Assembly (NCBI RefSeq): GCF_040649515.1
Contig: NZ_JBEZFP010000156.1
Span: forward strand, 1 to 20,411
DNA: 20,411 nt
Direction: 5' to 3'
DNA from: Yinghuangia elevatio
Lineage (GTDB): Bacteria; Actinomycetota; Actinomycetes; Streptomycetales; Streptomycetaceae
A program made the translations under genes and the position numbers. A model generated the notes under the pieces. The model worked only from the letters and a program-made list of their open reading frames with translations. It did no database searches and had not been told where the DNA came from. Positions 1 through 6,688 of the stretch are shown piece after piece. Positions within the stretch are counted from its first letter, which is position 1, and each line of letters starts with the position of its first letter.

Positions 1-32
1 TTAAAAACCCGCACACCCCATCCGGGGCGGCG
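1..32 (-). terminator. Probable intrinsic terminator of aspC
   Basis: Read on the minus strand, downstream of the aspC stop, a CCCC/GGGG stem (plus-strand 16-19 with 24-27, loop ATCC) sits on a short CCG/CGG base (9-11 with 28-30) with a four-base bulge. It is followed by five T residues (plus-strand A3-A7). A GC stem with a T tract fits a rho-independent terminator. The bulge and the window edge lower confidence. Confidence 0.4.
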
Positions 33-71
33 CCCCCCCCCCCCCCCCCCAACGGGGGGGGGGGGCCCCCC
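33..71. repeat. Homopolymer C/G tract forming a hairpin
   Basis: A run of 18 C (33-50), then AAC, then 12 G (54-65), then 6 C (66-71). The C and G runs can pair into a 12-bp all-GC stem with a 3-base loop. It lies between the aspC stop and the probable aspC terminator. It could be a real extreme hairpin contributing to termination, or a consensus or polishing artefact, since homopolymer lengths this long are often wrong in assemblies. Confidence 0.85.
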
Positions 72-122
72 TCCCGGTCCGGTAGGCGGCACCCGCCGAC
101 GAGCGTCAGAACACGTGGCCGA

Positions 123-1364
123 CTACTTGGCCTCACCCAGCAGCTTCGCGATCCGCGACACGCCCTCGGCCAGGTCCTCGTCGCCGAGCGCGTACGACAG
201 CCGCAGGTAGCCCGGCGTACCGAAGGCCTCGCCCGGCACCACCGCGACCTCGACCTCGTCCAGGATCAGCCCGGCCAGCTCCGCCGAGTCCTTCGGCACC
301 TTGCCCCGGATCTCCTTGCCGATGACGCCCTTGACCGACGGGTACACGTAGAACGCGCCCTTCGGCTCGGGGCACTCGACGCCCGGGATCTCGTTGAGCA
401 TGCGCACGATCGTGCGGCGGCGGCGGTCGAACGCCACCTTCATCTCGTCGACCGCGGTGAGGTCGCCGGACACCGCCGCCAGCGCGGCGGCCTGGGCCAC
501 GTTGCAGACGTTGGAGGTCGCGTGCGACTGGAGGTTCGTGGCCGCCTTGACGACGTCCTTCGGCCCGATGACCCATCCGACGCGCCAGCCGGTCATCGCG
601 TACGTCTTCGCGACACCGTTGACGATGATCGTGCGGTCCAGCAGTTCCGGCACCACGGTCGGCATCGACACGAACTCGGCGTCGTCGTACACGAGGTGCT
701 CGTAGATCTCGTCGGTCAGCACCCACAGCCCGTGGGACGCGGCCCAGCGGCCGATCTCCTCGACCTGGGCGCGCGAGTAGACCGCACCCGTGGGGTTCGA
801 CGGCGACACGAAGAGCAGCACCTTCGTGTCGGCCGTGCGCGCCGCCTCCAGCTGCTCCACCGACACCAGGTAACCGGTGGTCTCGTCGGCCACCACCTCC
901 ACCGGCACGCCGCCCGCGAGCTTGATCGACTCGGGGTACGTCGTCCAATACGGCGCCGGGACGATGACCTCGTCGCCCGGGTCGAGGATCGCCGCGAACG
1001 CCTCGTAGATCGCCTGCTTGCCGCCGTTGGTGATCAGCACCTGCGCGGGGTCGACGGTCAGGCCGGAGTCGCGCAGCGTCTTGTCGGCGATGGCCTGCTT
1101 CAGCTCCGGCAGCCCCCCGGCCGGCGTGTAGCGGTGGAACTTGGGCGCGCGGCACGCGGCCACGGCGGCGTCCACGATGTAGTCCGGCGTCGGGAAGTCG
1201 GGCTCGCCGGCGCCGAAGCCGATCACCGGCCGGCCGGCGGCCTTGAGCGCCTTGGCCTTGGCGTCGACCGCGAGAGTCGCGGACTCGGCGATCGCGCCGA
1301 TACGTGCGGACACCCGGCGTTCGGTGGGCGAGCTGGACTGGGGGCTGGAGGAAGCTGCGGTCAT
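123..1364 (-). CDS. aspC: Aspartate/aromatic aminotransferase, PLP-dependent class I
   Basis: This 413-residue fold-type I aminotransferase is expected to move the amino group between aspartate and 2-oxoglutarate in the cytosol, feeding aspartate-family and possibly aromatic amino acid synthesis. Visible family hallmarks are the N-terminal GFGAGEPDFPTPDY block, the SPSNPTGAVY block, TDEIYEHLVY, the Schiff-base lysine K253 in NGVAKTYAMTGWRVGW, and a C-terminal GYLRLSYALGDEDL segment carrying the carboxylate-binding arginine. The reading frame stays open for another 92 codons upstream, but that part is low-complexity, Arg/Pro-rich and unlike the family. I therefore chose the ATG just before the ERRVSARIGAIAESATLAVDA start, which fits Streptomyces homologues as I remember them. 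The Shine-Dalgarno is weak (GGGA about 11 bases upstream). The gene diverges from the tRNA-secE-nusG unit. Substrate preference between Asp and aromatic or prephenate acceptors cannot be read from sequence. Confidence 0.93.
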   Translation of the reverse strand: MTAASSSPQSSSPTERRVSARIGAIAESATLAVDAKAKALKAAGRPVIGFGAGEPDFPTPDYIVDAAVAACRAPKFHRYTPAGGLPELKQAIADKTLRDSGLTVDPAQVLITNGGKQAIYEAFAAILDPGDEVIVPAPYWTTYPESIKLAGGVPVEVVADETTGYLVSVEQLEAARTADTKVLLFVSPSNPTGAVYSRAQVEEIGRWAASHGLWVLTDEIYEHLVYDDAEFVSMPTVVPELLDRTIIVNGVAKTYAMTGWRVGWVIGPKDVVKAATNLQSHATSNVCNVAQAAALAAVSGDLTAVDEMKVAFDRRRRTIVRMLNEIPGVECPEPKGAFYVYPSVKGVIGKEIRGKVPKDSAELAGLILDEVEVAVVPGEAFGTPGYLRLSYALGDEDLAEGVSRIAKLLGEAK

Positions 1365-1667
1365 GGGGCCAATCGTCCCACTGCCGCTCGGGGCCGGGCA
1401 CGCAGGTTTCGCGATATGAACGCGGAAGAGTGGGGCCGGGCGCCCGGGACCGCGCCCGGAAGGCGGCCGACCTGTGCCCGTCCGCTGCCGATACCGCACC
1501 GATTCGGGGCACGACCTGCGTCCCCGCCGGAGCGACGACCGGGTGACGGGTTCGACCTGGGCGACCGCAACCCGTACACTCATCCACTGGCGGATCGAAC
1601 CTGCTGCCGTCGCGCCCGGAAACCCGTGGTTATCAGGCACGACTCTCGGCTAGGTTGGGACCACCGA
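1365..1667. other. Divergent intergenic region aspC / tRNA-Trp
   Basis: About 300 bp without a convincing gene. It should hold the promoters of the minus-strand aspC and of the plus-strand tRNA-Trp-secE-nusG unit. I found no clean minus-strand TAnnnT box with a -35 partner for aspC. Open frames crossing this stretch on both strands are Arg/Gly/Pro-rich by-products of high GC. Confidence 0.6.
1551..1580 (+). promoter_or_regulatory. Candidate promoter for tRNA-Trp, secE and nusG
   Basis: TTCGAC (1551-1556) and TACACT (1575-1580) are separated by 18 bases, resembling a housekeeping-sigma promoter, with a predicted start about 80 bases before the tRNA. A second -10-like hexamer, TAGGTT (1651-1656), lies 11 bases before the tRNA but lacks a good -35. 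Choosing between them needs mapped 5' ends. Confidence 0.4.
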
Positions 1668-1740
1668 AGGGCACTAGCTCAATTGGCAGAGCACCGGTCT
1701 CCAAAACCGGGGGTTGGGGGTTCAAGTCCCTCGTGCCCTG
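1668..1740 (+). tRNA. tRNA-Trp (anticodon CCA)
   Basis: A complete 73-base cloverleaf. Acceptor stem AGGGCAC pairs with GTGCCCT, D-stem is GCTC/GAGC, and anticodon stem CCGGT/ACCGG encloses the loop CTCCAAA with anticodon CCA. The variable loop is GGGTT, the T-stem GGGGG/CCCTC has the loop TTCAAGT, and the discriminator base is G as in bacterial tRNA-Trp. The 3' CCA is not encoded (CGATG follows), so it must be added by nucleotidyltransferase. It sits 111 bases before secE in the same orientation, so the tRNA is probably processed out of a transcript that continues into secE-nusG. Confidence 0.96.
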
Positions 1741-1748
1741 CGATGTGC

Positions 1749-1773
1749 CATCCCGACACATGTTCCCGGGATG
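1749..1773 (+). other. Stem-loop between tRNA-Trp and secE
   Basis: CATCCCG (1749-1755) pairs perfectly with CGGGATG (1767-1773) across an 11-base loop containing the palindrome ACATGT. No T tract follows, so it is more likely a processing or stability element just 3' of the tRNA than a terminator. Confidence 0.4.
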
Positions 1774-1851
1774 CGCATGCAGTCAGCGCCAGTCAATCAG
1801 CGCCGACGACACCGTCGGTGATCCAGTCAGACCGGATCCAGGTGAGGACGA

Positions 1852-2178
1852 GTGACGGAGGCCCGCGGCTCCACTGCCACGCCCGAGGACGAGAGCTCGG
1901 ACGAACTCGGCGTGGACGAGACTCCCCCCGGCGGTAGGAACCGCAGGGGACGCCGTGCCGACGCCGAAAAGCCCGAGCCCAAGAAGCAGGGTCTTTTCGC
2001 GCGCCTCGCACTCTTCTACCGGCAGATCGTCGCCGAGCTGCGCAAGGTCGTCTGGCCCACCCGCAACGAGCTCATCACGTACACGACCGTTGTGATCGTG
2101 TTCTGCCTGATCATCATCGGCATCGTGTACTCGCTCGACCTCGGGTTCGCCCGGGCGGCGCTCGAAATCTTCGGCTGA
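1852..2178 (+). CDS. secE: Preprotein translocase subunit SecE
   Basis: The 108-residue product is the small essential subunit that clamps SecY in the SecYEG protein-conducting channel of the cytoplasmic membrane. The first 45 or so residues are hydrophilic and low-complexity (Ser/Thr/Glu, then basic RNRRGRRADAEKPEPKKQG). The conserved SecE core follows: FYRQIVAELRKVVWPTRNEL, the amphipathic helix with its WPT hinge motif, then one membrane span around residues 77-98. Bacterial SecE proteins outside the enterobacteria have this single-span form. The start is GTG with GGTGAGG a few bases upstream (1841-1847). Position between tRNA-Trp and nusG is the classic arrangement, and co-transcription with nusG is likely across a 124-base gap. 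Confidence 0.96.
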   Translation: MTEARGSTATPEDESSDELGVDETPPGGRNRRGRRADAEKPEPKKQGLFARLALFYRQIVAELRKVVWPTRNELITYTTVVIVFCLIIIGIVYSLDLGFARAALEIFG

Positions 2179-2207
2179 TCCGGCCGTCCCGCCGGTTACT
2201 GTGGTGT

Positions 2208-2226
2208 CCAGGGCTCCATGCCCTGG
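2208..2226 (+). other. Stem-loop between secE and nusG
   Basis: CCAGGGC (2208-2214) pairs with GCCCTGG (2220-2226) over the loop TCCAT. There is no T tract. It may tune the secE/nusG transcript ratio or stability; no function is demonstrated. Confidence 0.35.
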
Positions 2227-2302
2227 GCCCAGCCGGGTCGCGGCCTCCCAGCGGACCGCCGGGCCCCACCGATTGATCCCCACCCAGGAAGAAGCAGCCA
2301 CC

Positions 2303-3136
2303 GTGTCAGACCCGAACCTGTTCCCCGACGAGACCGTCGAGGAGACGGGGTCCCTGTCGGAGCAGGCGGAGGACGCCTCCACCGGCGTTGACGTCGCCGA
2401 GTCCGCCTTCGAAGGCGACACCGAGGCCGAGACCGACGAGGTCGACGCCGAGGAAGCCGCCGAGGACGACGACGAAGCGGACGAGGTCGCTGCCGAGGAC
2501 GACGCGGAGGCGGCATCCGTCGCTGCCGAGCCGCAGGTGGACGCCCTCGAGGAGTTCCGCGACGCGCTGCGCCGGGCGCCCGGTGAGTGGTACGTCATCC
2601 ACTCGTACGCCGGCTACGAGAACCGCGTGAAGGCCAACCTCGAGTCCCGCACGACCTCCCTCAACATGGAGGAGTACATCTTCCAGGTCGAGGTGCCGAT
2701 GGAAGAGGTCGTCGAGATCAAGAACGGTCAGCGCAAGACCGTCAAGCGCAACAAGTTCCCCGGCTACGTGCTGGTCCGCATGGACCTCACGAACGAGTCG
2801 TGGGGCGCCGTCCGCAACACCCCGGGCGTCACCGGCTTCGTCGGCAACGCCCACGAGCCCTTCCCGCTCACCCTCGACGAGGTCGCCAAGATCCTCGCCC
2901 CCGAGGAGGAGCAGGCCGCGGCCGGCGGCGGCACGTCGACGAAGGCCCCCGCCGAGGTCAAGGTCCTCGACTTCGAGGTCGGCGACTCGGTCACCGTCAT
3001 CGACGGCCCGTTCGCGACCCTCCAGGCCACGATCAACGAGATCAACCCGGACTCGCAGAAGGTCAAGGGCCTGGTCGAGATCTTCGGCCGCGAGACCCCG
3101 GTCGAGCTGTCGTTCAACCAGATCCAGAAGAACTGA
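2303..3136 (+). CDS. nusG: Transcription termination/antitermination factor NusG
   Basis: A 277-residue NusG, longer than the roughly 180 residues of E. coli NusG because of an acidic N-terminal extension. Residues 1 to about 90 are rich in Glu, Asp and Ala, typical of Streptomyces NusG. The NGN domain, which binds the clamp of RNA polymerase, starts near residue 93 at GEWYVIHSYAGYENRVK and includes KRNKFPGYVLVRM and NTPGVTGFVG. The KOW domain runs from about residue 226 (VGDSVTVIDGPFATLQATI) to the end and would contact Rho or the ribosome. The frame extends upstream to 2201, but that part is not NusG-like. I chose the GTG preceded by GGAAGAA (2287-2293), which gives the expected SDPNLF start. 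It probably shares a transcript with secE. Confidence 0.95.
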   Translation: MSDPNLFPDETVEETGSLSEQAEDASTGVDVAESAFEGDTEAETDEVDAEEAAEDDDEADEVAAEDDAEAASVAAEPQVDALEEFRDALRRAPGEWYVIHSYAGYENRVKANLESRTTSLNMEEYIFQVEVPMEEVVEIKNGQRKTVKRNKFPGYVLVRMDLTNESWGAVRNTPGVTGFVGNAHEPFPLTLDEVAKILAPEEEQAAAGGGTSTKAPAEVKVLDFEVGDSVTVIDGPFATLQATINEINPDSQKVKGLVEIFGRETPVELSFNQIQKN

Positions 3137-3205
3137 TCAGGTCGGACTGACGGCACCGCAGAGCTTCCGGAGTCCGGGGCGGCGCAAGCCCTCCCGGACC
3201 GCGGA

Positions 3206-3235
3206 TTAGGGCGCCTCCGCAACGGTGGTTATCGT
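3206..3235 (+). promoter_or_regulatory. Weak candidate promoter for rplKA
   Basis: The 236-bp nusG-rplK gap contains TTAGGG (3206-3211) and TATCGT (3230-3235) with an 18-base spacer. The match to a housekeeping promoter is modest. It would leave a leader of about 130 nt before rplK. Within it, GGCCTCCTTTGCGGAGCC can fold into a small bulged hairpin. No terminator with a T tract is visible after nusG, so read-through from nusG is also possible. Confidence 0.25.
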
Positions 3236-3372
3236 TGTGGGGGCGCCACGCCGCGTCCGCCGTTCCCCGAGGGAGCGGCCCAGCGTGGCGCACGTCGCAC
3301 GAATGGCCTCCTTTGCGGAGCCATGCGTACCGTGCGGCGACAGGGAAACACATCGTCGAAGGACCCGGAAAC

Positions 3373-3804
3373 ATGCCTCCCAAGAAGAAGCTTGCAGCCG
3401 TCATCAAGCTGCAGATCAAGGCCGGTGCCGCGACTCCGGCCCCGCCGGTCGGTCCGGCGTTGGGCCAGCACGGCGTCAACATCATGGAGTTCTGCAAGGC
3501 GTACAACGCGGCGACCGAGTCGCAGCGCGGCGACATCGTCCCGGTGGAGATCTCGGTCTACGAGGACCGCTCCTTCACCTTCGTGACGAAGACCCCGCCG
3601 GCCGCGCGCCTGATCCTCAAGGCCGCCGGTGTCGAGAAGGGCTCGGGCGAGCCCCACAAGACCAAGGTCGCCAAGATCACGCGCGACCAGGTCCGCGGCA
3701 TCGCCGAGACCAAGATGCAGGACCTGAACGCGAACGACCTGGACGCCGCCGAGAAGATCATCGCCGGCACCGCCCGCTCGATGGGCATCACGGTCGAGGG
3801 CTGA
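3373..3804 (+). CDS. rplK: 50S ribosomal protein L11
   Basis: This 143-residue protein matches L11 throughout. L11 binds the GTPase-associated region of 23S rRNA at the base of the L7/L12 stalk and takes part in factor binding and stringent-response signalling through RelA. The N-terminal domain starts [31 protein letters not shown], where the [14 protein letters not shown] block is the hallmark hinge and thiopeptide-facing region. The C-terminal rRNA-binding domain contains [14 protein letters not shown], followed by [14 protein letters not shown] and a terminal [12 protein letters not shown]. The frame is open further upstream, but the ATG at 3373 has AAGGA (3359-3363) at a suitable distance and gives the expected L11 start. 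rplA follows after 112 bases. Confidence 0.97.
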
Positions 3805-3815
3805 GCCCGCCCACC

Positions 3816-3878
3816 CGGTCCGCGGCGAACTCCGTCCGGACCGCCCCGCAATCCCGTGGCAGGGCCGTGCGTCGGCCC
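3816..3878 (+). other. Two stem-loops in the rplK-rplA gap
   Basis: CGGTCCG (3816-3822) pairs with CGGACCG (3837-3843) over a 14-base loop. Just downstream, GGGCCG (3862-3867) pairs with CGGCCC (3873-3878) over TGCGT. Neither has a T tract. They could modulate rplA translation. L1 is a known translational repressor of its own operon in other bacteria, but I cannot show that either stem mimics its 23S site. Confidence 0.35.
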
Positions 3879-3916
3879 GAGCACACCACGACTCCTTCCG
3901 TAACTCAGGAGCTGAA

Positions 3917-4648
3917 GTGACGCAGCGCAGCAAGACCTACCGCGAAGGCGCCGCCCAGGTGGACCGCGAGCGGCTGTACGCCCCGCTCGAGGCCGTCCGC
4001 CTGGCGAAGGCCACCAGCAAGACCAAGTTCGACGCGACCGTCGAGGTCGCCCTGCGCCTGGGCGTCGACCCGCGCAAGGCCGACCAGATGGTCCGCAGCA
4101 CCGTCATCCTCCCGCACGGCACCGGCAAGACCGCCCGGGTCCTGGTCTTCGCGACCGGTGACCGTGCCGAGGCAGCGAAGGCTGCGGGCGCCGACATCGT
4201 CGGCTCCGACGAACTGATCGACGAGATCCTCAAGGGCAACCTGCTCAACGAGATCGACTCGGTCGTCGCCACCCCGGACCTCATGGGCAAGGTCGGCCGC
4301 CTCGGCCGCGTGCTCGGTCCGCGTGGCCTGATGCCGAACCCGAAGACCGGCACCGTGACCCCGGACGTGGCCAAGGCCGTGAACGAGATCAAGGGCGGCA
4401 AGATCGAGTTCCGCGTCGACAAGCACTCGAACCTGCACTTCATCATCGGCAAGACCTCGTTCACCGACGAGCAGCTGATCGAGAACTACGGTGCCGCGCT
4501 GGACGAGGTCCTGCGTGTCAAGCCGTCCGCCGCCAAGGGCCGGTACGTCAAGAAGGTCGCCATCACCACCACGATGGGCCCGGGCATCCCGGTCGACCCG
4601 AACCGCACCCGCAACCTCCTCACCGAGGAGGACCCGGCGGCCGTCTGA
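3917..4648 (+). CDS. rplA: 50S ribosomal protein L1
   Basis: The 243-residue product is L1, which binds helices H76-H78 of 23S rRNA to form the mobile L1 stalk that helps release deacylated tRNA from the E site. In many bacteria it also represses its own operon. Visible conserved blocks are SKTYREGAAQVD at the N-terminus, LRLGVDPRKADQMVRSTVILPHGTGK, the ADIVGSDELID segment, LGRVLGPRGLMPNPKTGTV (the diagnostic L1 signature, around residues 131-150), then GGKIEFRVDKHSNLHFIIGK. Length is normal for the family. The start is GTG with CAGGAG (3907-3912) 4 bases upstream. It is probably co-transcribed with rplK, and a strong hairpin lies 37 bases after its stop. Confidence 0.97.
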   Translation: MTQRSKTYREGAAQVDRERLYAPLEAVRLAKATSKTKFDATVEVALRLGVDPRKADQMVRSTVILPHGTGKTARVLVFATGDRAEAAKAAGADIVGSDELIDEILKGNLLNEIDSVVATPDLMGKVGRLGRVLGPRGLMPNPKTGTVTPDVAKAVNEIKGGKIEFRVDKHSNLHFIIGKTSFTDEQLIENYGAALDEVLRVKPSAAKGRYVKKVAITTTMGPGIPVDPNRTRNLLTEEDPAAV

Positions 4649-4685
4649 TCCGTCCCGGATCGACCGCCCGCCAGGCGCGAACTCC

Positions 4686-4725
4686 CGTGGCCCGTACGCC
4701 CCTTCAAAGGGGCGTACGGGCCACG
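4686..4725 (+). terminator. Strong terminator hairpin after rplA
   Basis: A perfect 18-bp stem (4686-4703 with 4708-4725) closes on the loop TCAA. It is followed by ACCCGTTTCTC, which is only weakly T-rich. Position right after rplA and before a separate rplJ promoter suggests it ends the rplKA transcript fully or partly. GC-rich hairpins with poor U tracts are common terminators in Streptomyces. Confidence 0.75.
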
Positions 4726-4748
4726 ACCCGTTTCTCGTGGCAGGCGAT

Positions 4749-4778
4749 TTGCCTTTCGTACGGGCTCTCCCGTACCTT
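4749..4778 (+). promoter_or_regulatory. Candidate promoter of rplJL
   Basis: TTGCCT (4749-4754) and TACCTT (4773-4778) are spaced by 18 bases, a reasonable housekeeping-sigma promoter. Transcription would begin near 4785, immediately before the structured rplJ leader and just after the rplA terminator. That is the expected place for an independent rplJL (and read-through rpoBC) promoter. Confidence 0.5.
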
Positions 4779-4784
4779 GGACCG

Positions 4785-4920
4785 AAGCCAAAGACCGCCG
4801 GTCGTCACTGGCGTGCCCTTCTCCGAAGGGTCCCGTGACCGAAGGCTCCGCATCAGCGGACGACCTGCGCAGGTGCCTGTGAGACGTTCCCCGTCCTTCC
4901 GGTCCCCGGAGTGACTGTGT
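4785..4920 (+). promoter_or_regulatory. Structured rplJ leader, L10-leader-like
   Basis: The region from the predicted transcription start to the attenuator is rich in secondary structure. An AAAGACCGCCGGT block (4790-4802) is followed by a two-part stem: GTCAC/GTGAC (4804-4808 with 4835-4839) enclosing CCCTTC/GAAGGG (4816-4821 with 4825-4830). After that come the palindrome ACCTGCGCAGGT (4863-4874) and a hairpin TTCCGG/CCGGAG (4897-4911). Position and general pattern resemble the known L10 leader, an autoregulatory RNA bound by L10 or the L10-L7/L12 complex. Assignment to that family is inference and was not tested with a covariance model. Confidence 0.5.
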
Positions 4921-4956
4921 ACGCCCCGTGCGCTTGCGCCGGGGCGTTTCTGTTTG
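4921..4956 (+). terminator. Attenuator-type intrinsic terminator in the rplJ leader
   Basis: ACGCCCCG (4921-4928) pairs perfectly with CGGGGCGT (4940-4947). A further GCG/CGC inner stem closes on CTTG, with a bulged T at 4929. A T-rich tail TTCTGTTTG follows (4948-4956). It lies within the leader, about 90 bases before the rplJ start, so it would cut transcription before the gene. CCCCGG at 4904-4909 can instead pair with CCGGGG of the terminator's right arm (4939-4944), giving a possible antiterminator. Confidence 0.6.
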
Positions 4957-5047
4957 TCCGGGCCCCTTTGTCCGTCGGCGGTCTCCCGGCATCCGGTCGG
5001 TCCCACGACCGGCCGACTGATCGCATCGCGGAAGGAGGCCCTGTCCT

Positions 5048-5620
5048 ATGGCGAGGCCCGACAAGGCAGCCGCGGTTGCCGAGCTCGCGGACCAGTTCCG
5101 CGGCTCGAACGCCGCCGTGCTGACCGAGTACCGCGGACTCACCGTGGCGAAGCTCAAGGAGCTGCGCCGTTCTCTCGGTGAGAACGCGGAATACGCCGTG
5201 GTGAAGAACACGCTGACCAAGATTGCGGCCAACGAGGCGGGCATCAGCGAGCTGGACGACCTTCTCGAGGGTCCGTCCGCCATCGCGTTCGTCTCGGGCG
5301 ACCCGGTCGAGGCCGCCAAGAGCCTGCGTGACTTCGCCAAGGCGAACCCCCTTCTCGTCATCAAGGGCGGTGTCCTCGAGGGCAAGGCCCTCAGCGCTGA
5401 CGAGATCAAGAAGCTCGCGGACCTCGAGTCCCGCGAGGTGCTGCTCGCCAAGCTGGCGGGTGCCATGCAGGCGTCGATGGCGAAGGCTGCCGCGACGTTC
5501 CAGGCCCCGCTCACGCAGTTCGTCCGCACCGCGGAAGCGCTGCGCGCGAAGGTCGAGCAGGGCGGTGCCGGCGAGCCGGCTCCCGCCGCCGAGGCCACCG
5601 AGGACGCTCCCGCCGAGTAA
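5048..5620 (+). CDS. rplJ: 50S ribosomal protein L10
   Basis: The 190-residue product is L10, the base of the ribosomal stalk. It binds 23S rRNA near L11 and carries dimers of L7/L12 on its C-terminal helix. The N-terminal rRNA-binding part shows MARPDKAAAVAELADQFRG, then AAVLTEYRGLTVAKLKELRRSL and YAVVKNTLTKIAANEAG, all typical of L10. The C-terminal helix (about residues 135-172) is Ala-rich and amphipathic, and the last 20 residues form an Ala/Pro/Glu tail common in actinobacterial L10. The ATG has a strong Shine-Dalgarno (GGAGG, 5034-5038) 9 bases upstream. It is preceded by its own candidate promoter and structured leader, consistent with autoregulation, and is followed by rplL after 97 bases. 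Confidence 0.97.
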   Translation: MARPDKAAAVAELADQFRGSNAAVLTEYRGLTVAKLKELRRSLGENAEYAVVKNTLTKIAANEAGISELDDLLEGPSAIAFVSGDPVEAAKSLRDFAKANPLLVIKGGVLEGKALSADEIKKLADLESREVLLAKLAGAMQASMAKAAATFQAPLTQFVRTAEALRAKVEQGGAGEPAPAAEATEDAPAE

Positions 5621-5717
5621 TTCGGCCCGCGTACTCGCGACCCGGTCGCCGGGGGCCCTGCCCCCGCCACTCACACCACCCGGCACCTGCCGAACCGATT
5701 AGGAAGGACCGCCTCTC

Positions 5718-6104
5718 ATGGCGAAGCTCAGCACCGAAGAGCTGCTCGAGTCGTTCAAGGAAATGACCCTCATCGAGCTCTCGGACTTCGTGAAGCTCTT
5801 CGAGGAGACCTTCGACGTCAAGGCTGCCGCCCCGGCCGCCGTTGTCGCCGCCCCGGCGCAGGGTGGCGGCGACGCCGCCGAGGCCGAGGTCAAGGACACG
5901 TTCGACGTGATCCTCGAGGCCGCGGGCGACAAGAAGATCCAGGTCATCAAGGAGGTTCGGGCGCTCACGAACCTGGGCCTGAAGGAAGCCAAGGACCTGG
6001 TCGACGTCGCCCCGAAGCCGCTGCTCGAGGGTGTCAACCAGGAGGCCGCGGACAAGGCGAAGGCCGCCCTCGAGGGTGCCGGCGCCACCGTCTCGGTCAA
6101 GTAA
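5718..6104 (+). CDS. rplL: 50S ribosomal protein L7/L12
   Basis: This 128-residue acidic protein is L7/L12, present in several copies per ribosome on L10, where it recruits and stimulates the translational GTPases, including the EF-G and EF-Tu encoded downstream. The N-terminal dimerisation domain (LSTEELLESFKEMTLIELSDFVKLFEETF) is followed by an Ala/Pro-rich hinge (about residues 36-52). The globular C-terminal domain then runs KDTFDVILEAAGDKKIQVIKEVR, LTNLGLKEAKDLVD and ending GATVSVK. Length is normal. The ATG follows AGGAAGGA (5701-5708) at good spacing. It is expressed with rplJ, and a strong hairpin 39 bases after the stop probably lets only part of the transcripts continue into rpoB. 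Confidence 0.97.
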   Translation: MAKLSTEELLESFKEMTLIELSDFVKLFEETFDVKAAAPAAVVAAPAQGGGDAAEAEVKDTFDVILEAAGDKKIQVIKEVRALTNLGLKEAKDLVDVAPKPLLEGVNQEAADKAKAALEGAGATVSVK

Positions 6105-6143
6105 GTCCCCGACTTACCTGCACCTTGCTCCACCGCTTCACCG

Positions 6144-6185
6144 CGTCAGGCGGCTGCCCTCCGGGGCGGCCGCCTGACGGCTTTT
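6144..6185 (+). terminator. Terminator/attenuator between rplL and rpoB
   Basis: A continuous 16-bp stem: CGTCAGGCGGC (6144-6154) with GCCGCCTGACG (6169-6179), one T-G wobble, then GCCC/GGGC closing on TCCG. UCCG in RNA is a UNCG tetraloop, an unusually stable type. GCTTTT follows (6180-6185). This is a textbook rho-independent terminator. In other bacteria partial termination here sets the ratio of ribosomal proteins to RNA polymerase. Confidence 0.8.
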
Positions 6186-6659
6186 CCGGAGGGCTCACCG
6201 GGCGCGCTTCGGGCGCGCGTACGGACCCCGCGGCAGCGCGCGACACTCCGGTTTCACCTGTTCGGCTTCACCCGTGAGAGTGATTCTGGCGACACTCCGC
6301 AGCATCACGCGCGGTGACGTACGCCCTCTCCCGGCGCCTCCCGCACACCCGTGCGGCGGCACCCGGCCGAGTGTCCGGCAACCGCCTGTTCTGGCGGTTC
6401 CAGCCACTCCCGCGGACCGCGTGTCGGCCGCCCGCGAACGCTCTGACCTGCTGCTGCGTAACGGATCCGGGAAGATCCGCAACGCGCCGCCCGCGATGCG
6501 CGTCACTGTCGGTCGGCTGTGCAAGAGTGATGCCCATGCCTCGTCGGGCTGCCTGCCTCTTGACGAACCGAACGCGGCGCGCAATTCTTCGGACGCGTCC
6601 CGAAGAGCACTTGCCGGGTGGCAGAAGCCCCCGAGATGGCGAGCGCCCGTTCCAGGCGC
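6186..6659. other. Long rplL-rpoB intergenic stretch without a recognised gene
   Basis: I see no convincing coding gene. Open frames here have unbiased third positions compared with the flanking genes and no recognisable motifs. Structured elements are a GCGCGC/GCGCGC hairpin with loop TTCGG (6202-6218) and CGGATC/GATCCG with a 6-base loop (6462-6479), flanked by further GCG/CGC pairing. The stretch ends at the rpoB promoter. Confidence 0.5.
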
Positions 6660-6688
6660 TGGACAGCGGTGTGCCGTGTGGCTACACT
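6660..6688 (+). promoter_or_regulatory. rpoBC promoter
   Basis: TGGACA (6660-6665) and TACACT (6683-6688) with an ideal 17-base spacer closely match the housekeeping consensus. Predicted transcription starts near 6695, giving a leader of about 90 nt before rpoB. The sequence just downstream (CCCTTTGCGCTGCCTGTTGA) looks like the conserved segment I recall upstream of Streptomyces rpoB. This gives rpoBC expression independent of the rplL attenuator. Confidence 0.65.

Noticed and set aside
1365..1640. 92-residue N-terminal extension of the aminotransferase
   Set aside because: The translation is Arg/Pro/Gly-rich and unlike the family. The ATG at 1364 gives the normal N-terminus.
522..1937. Plus-strand open frame of 471 codons across aspC, tRNA-Trp and the start of secE
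   Set aside because: It runs antisense to aspC and through a tRNA gene, and its translation is Arg/His/Gly low-complexity.
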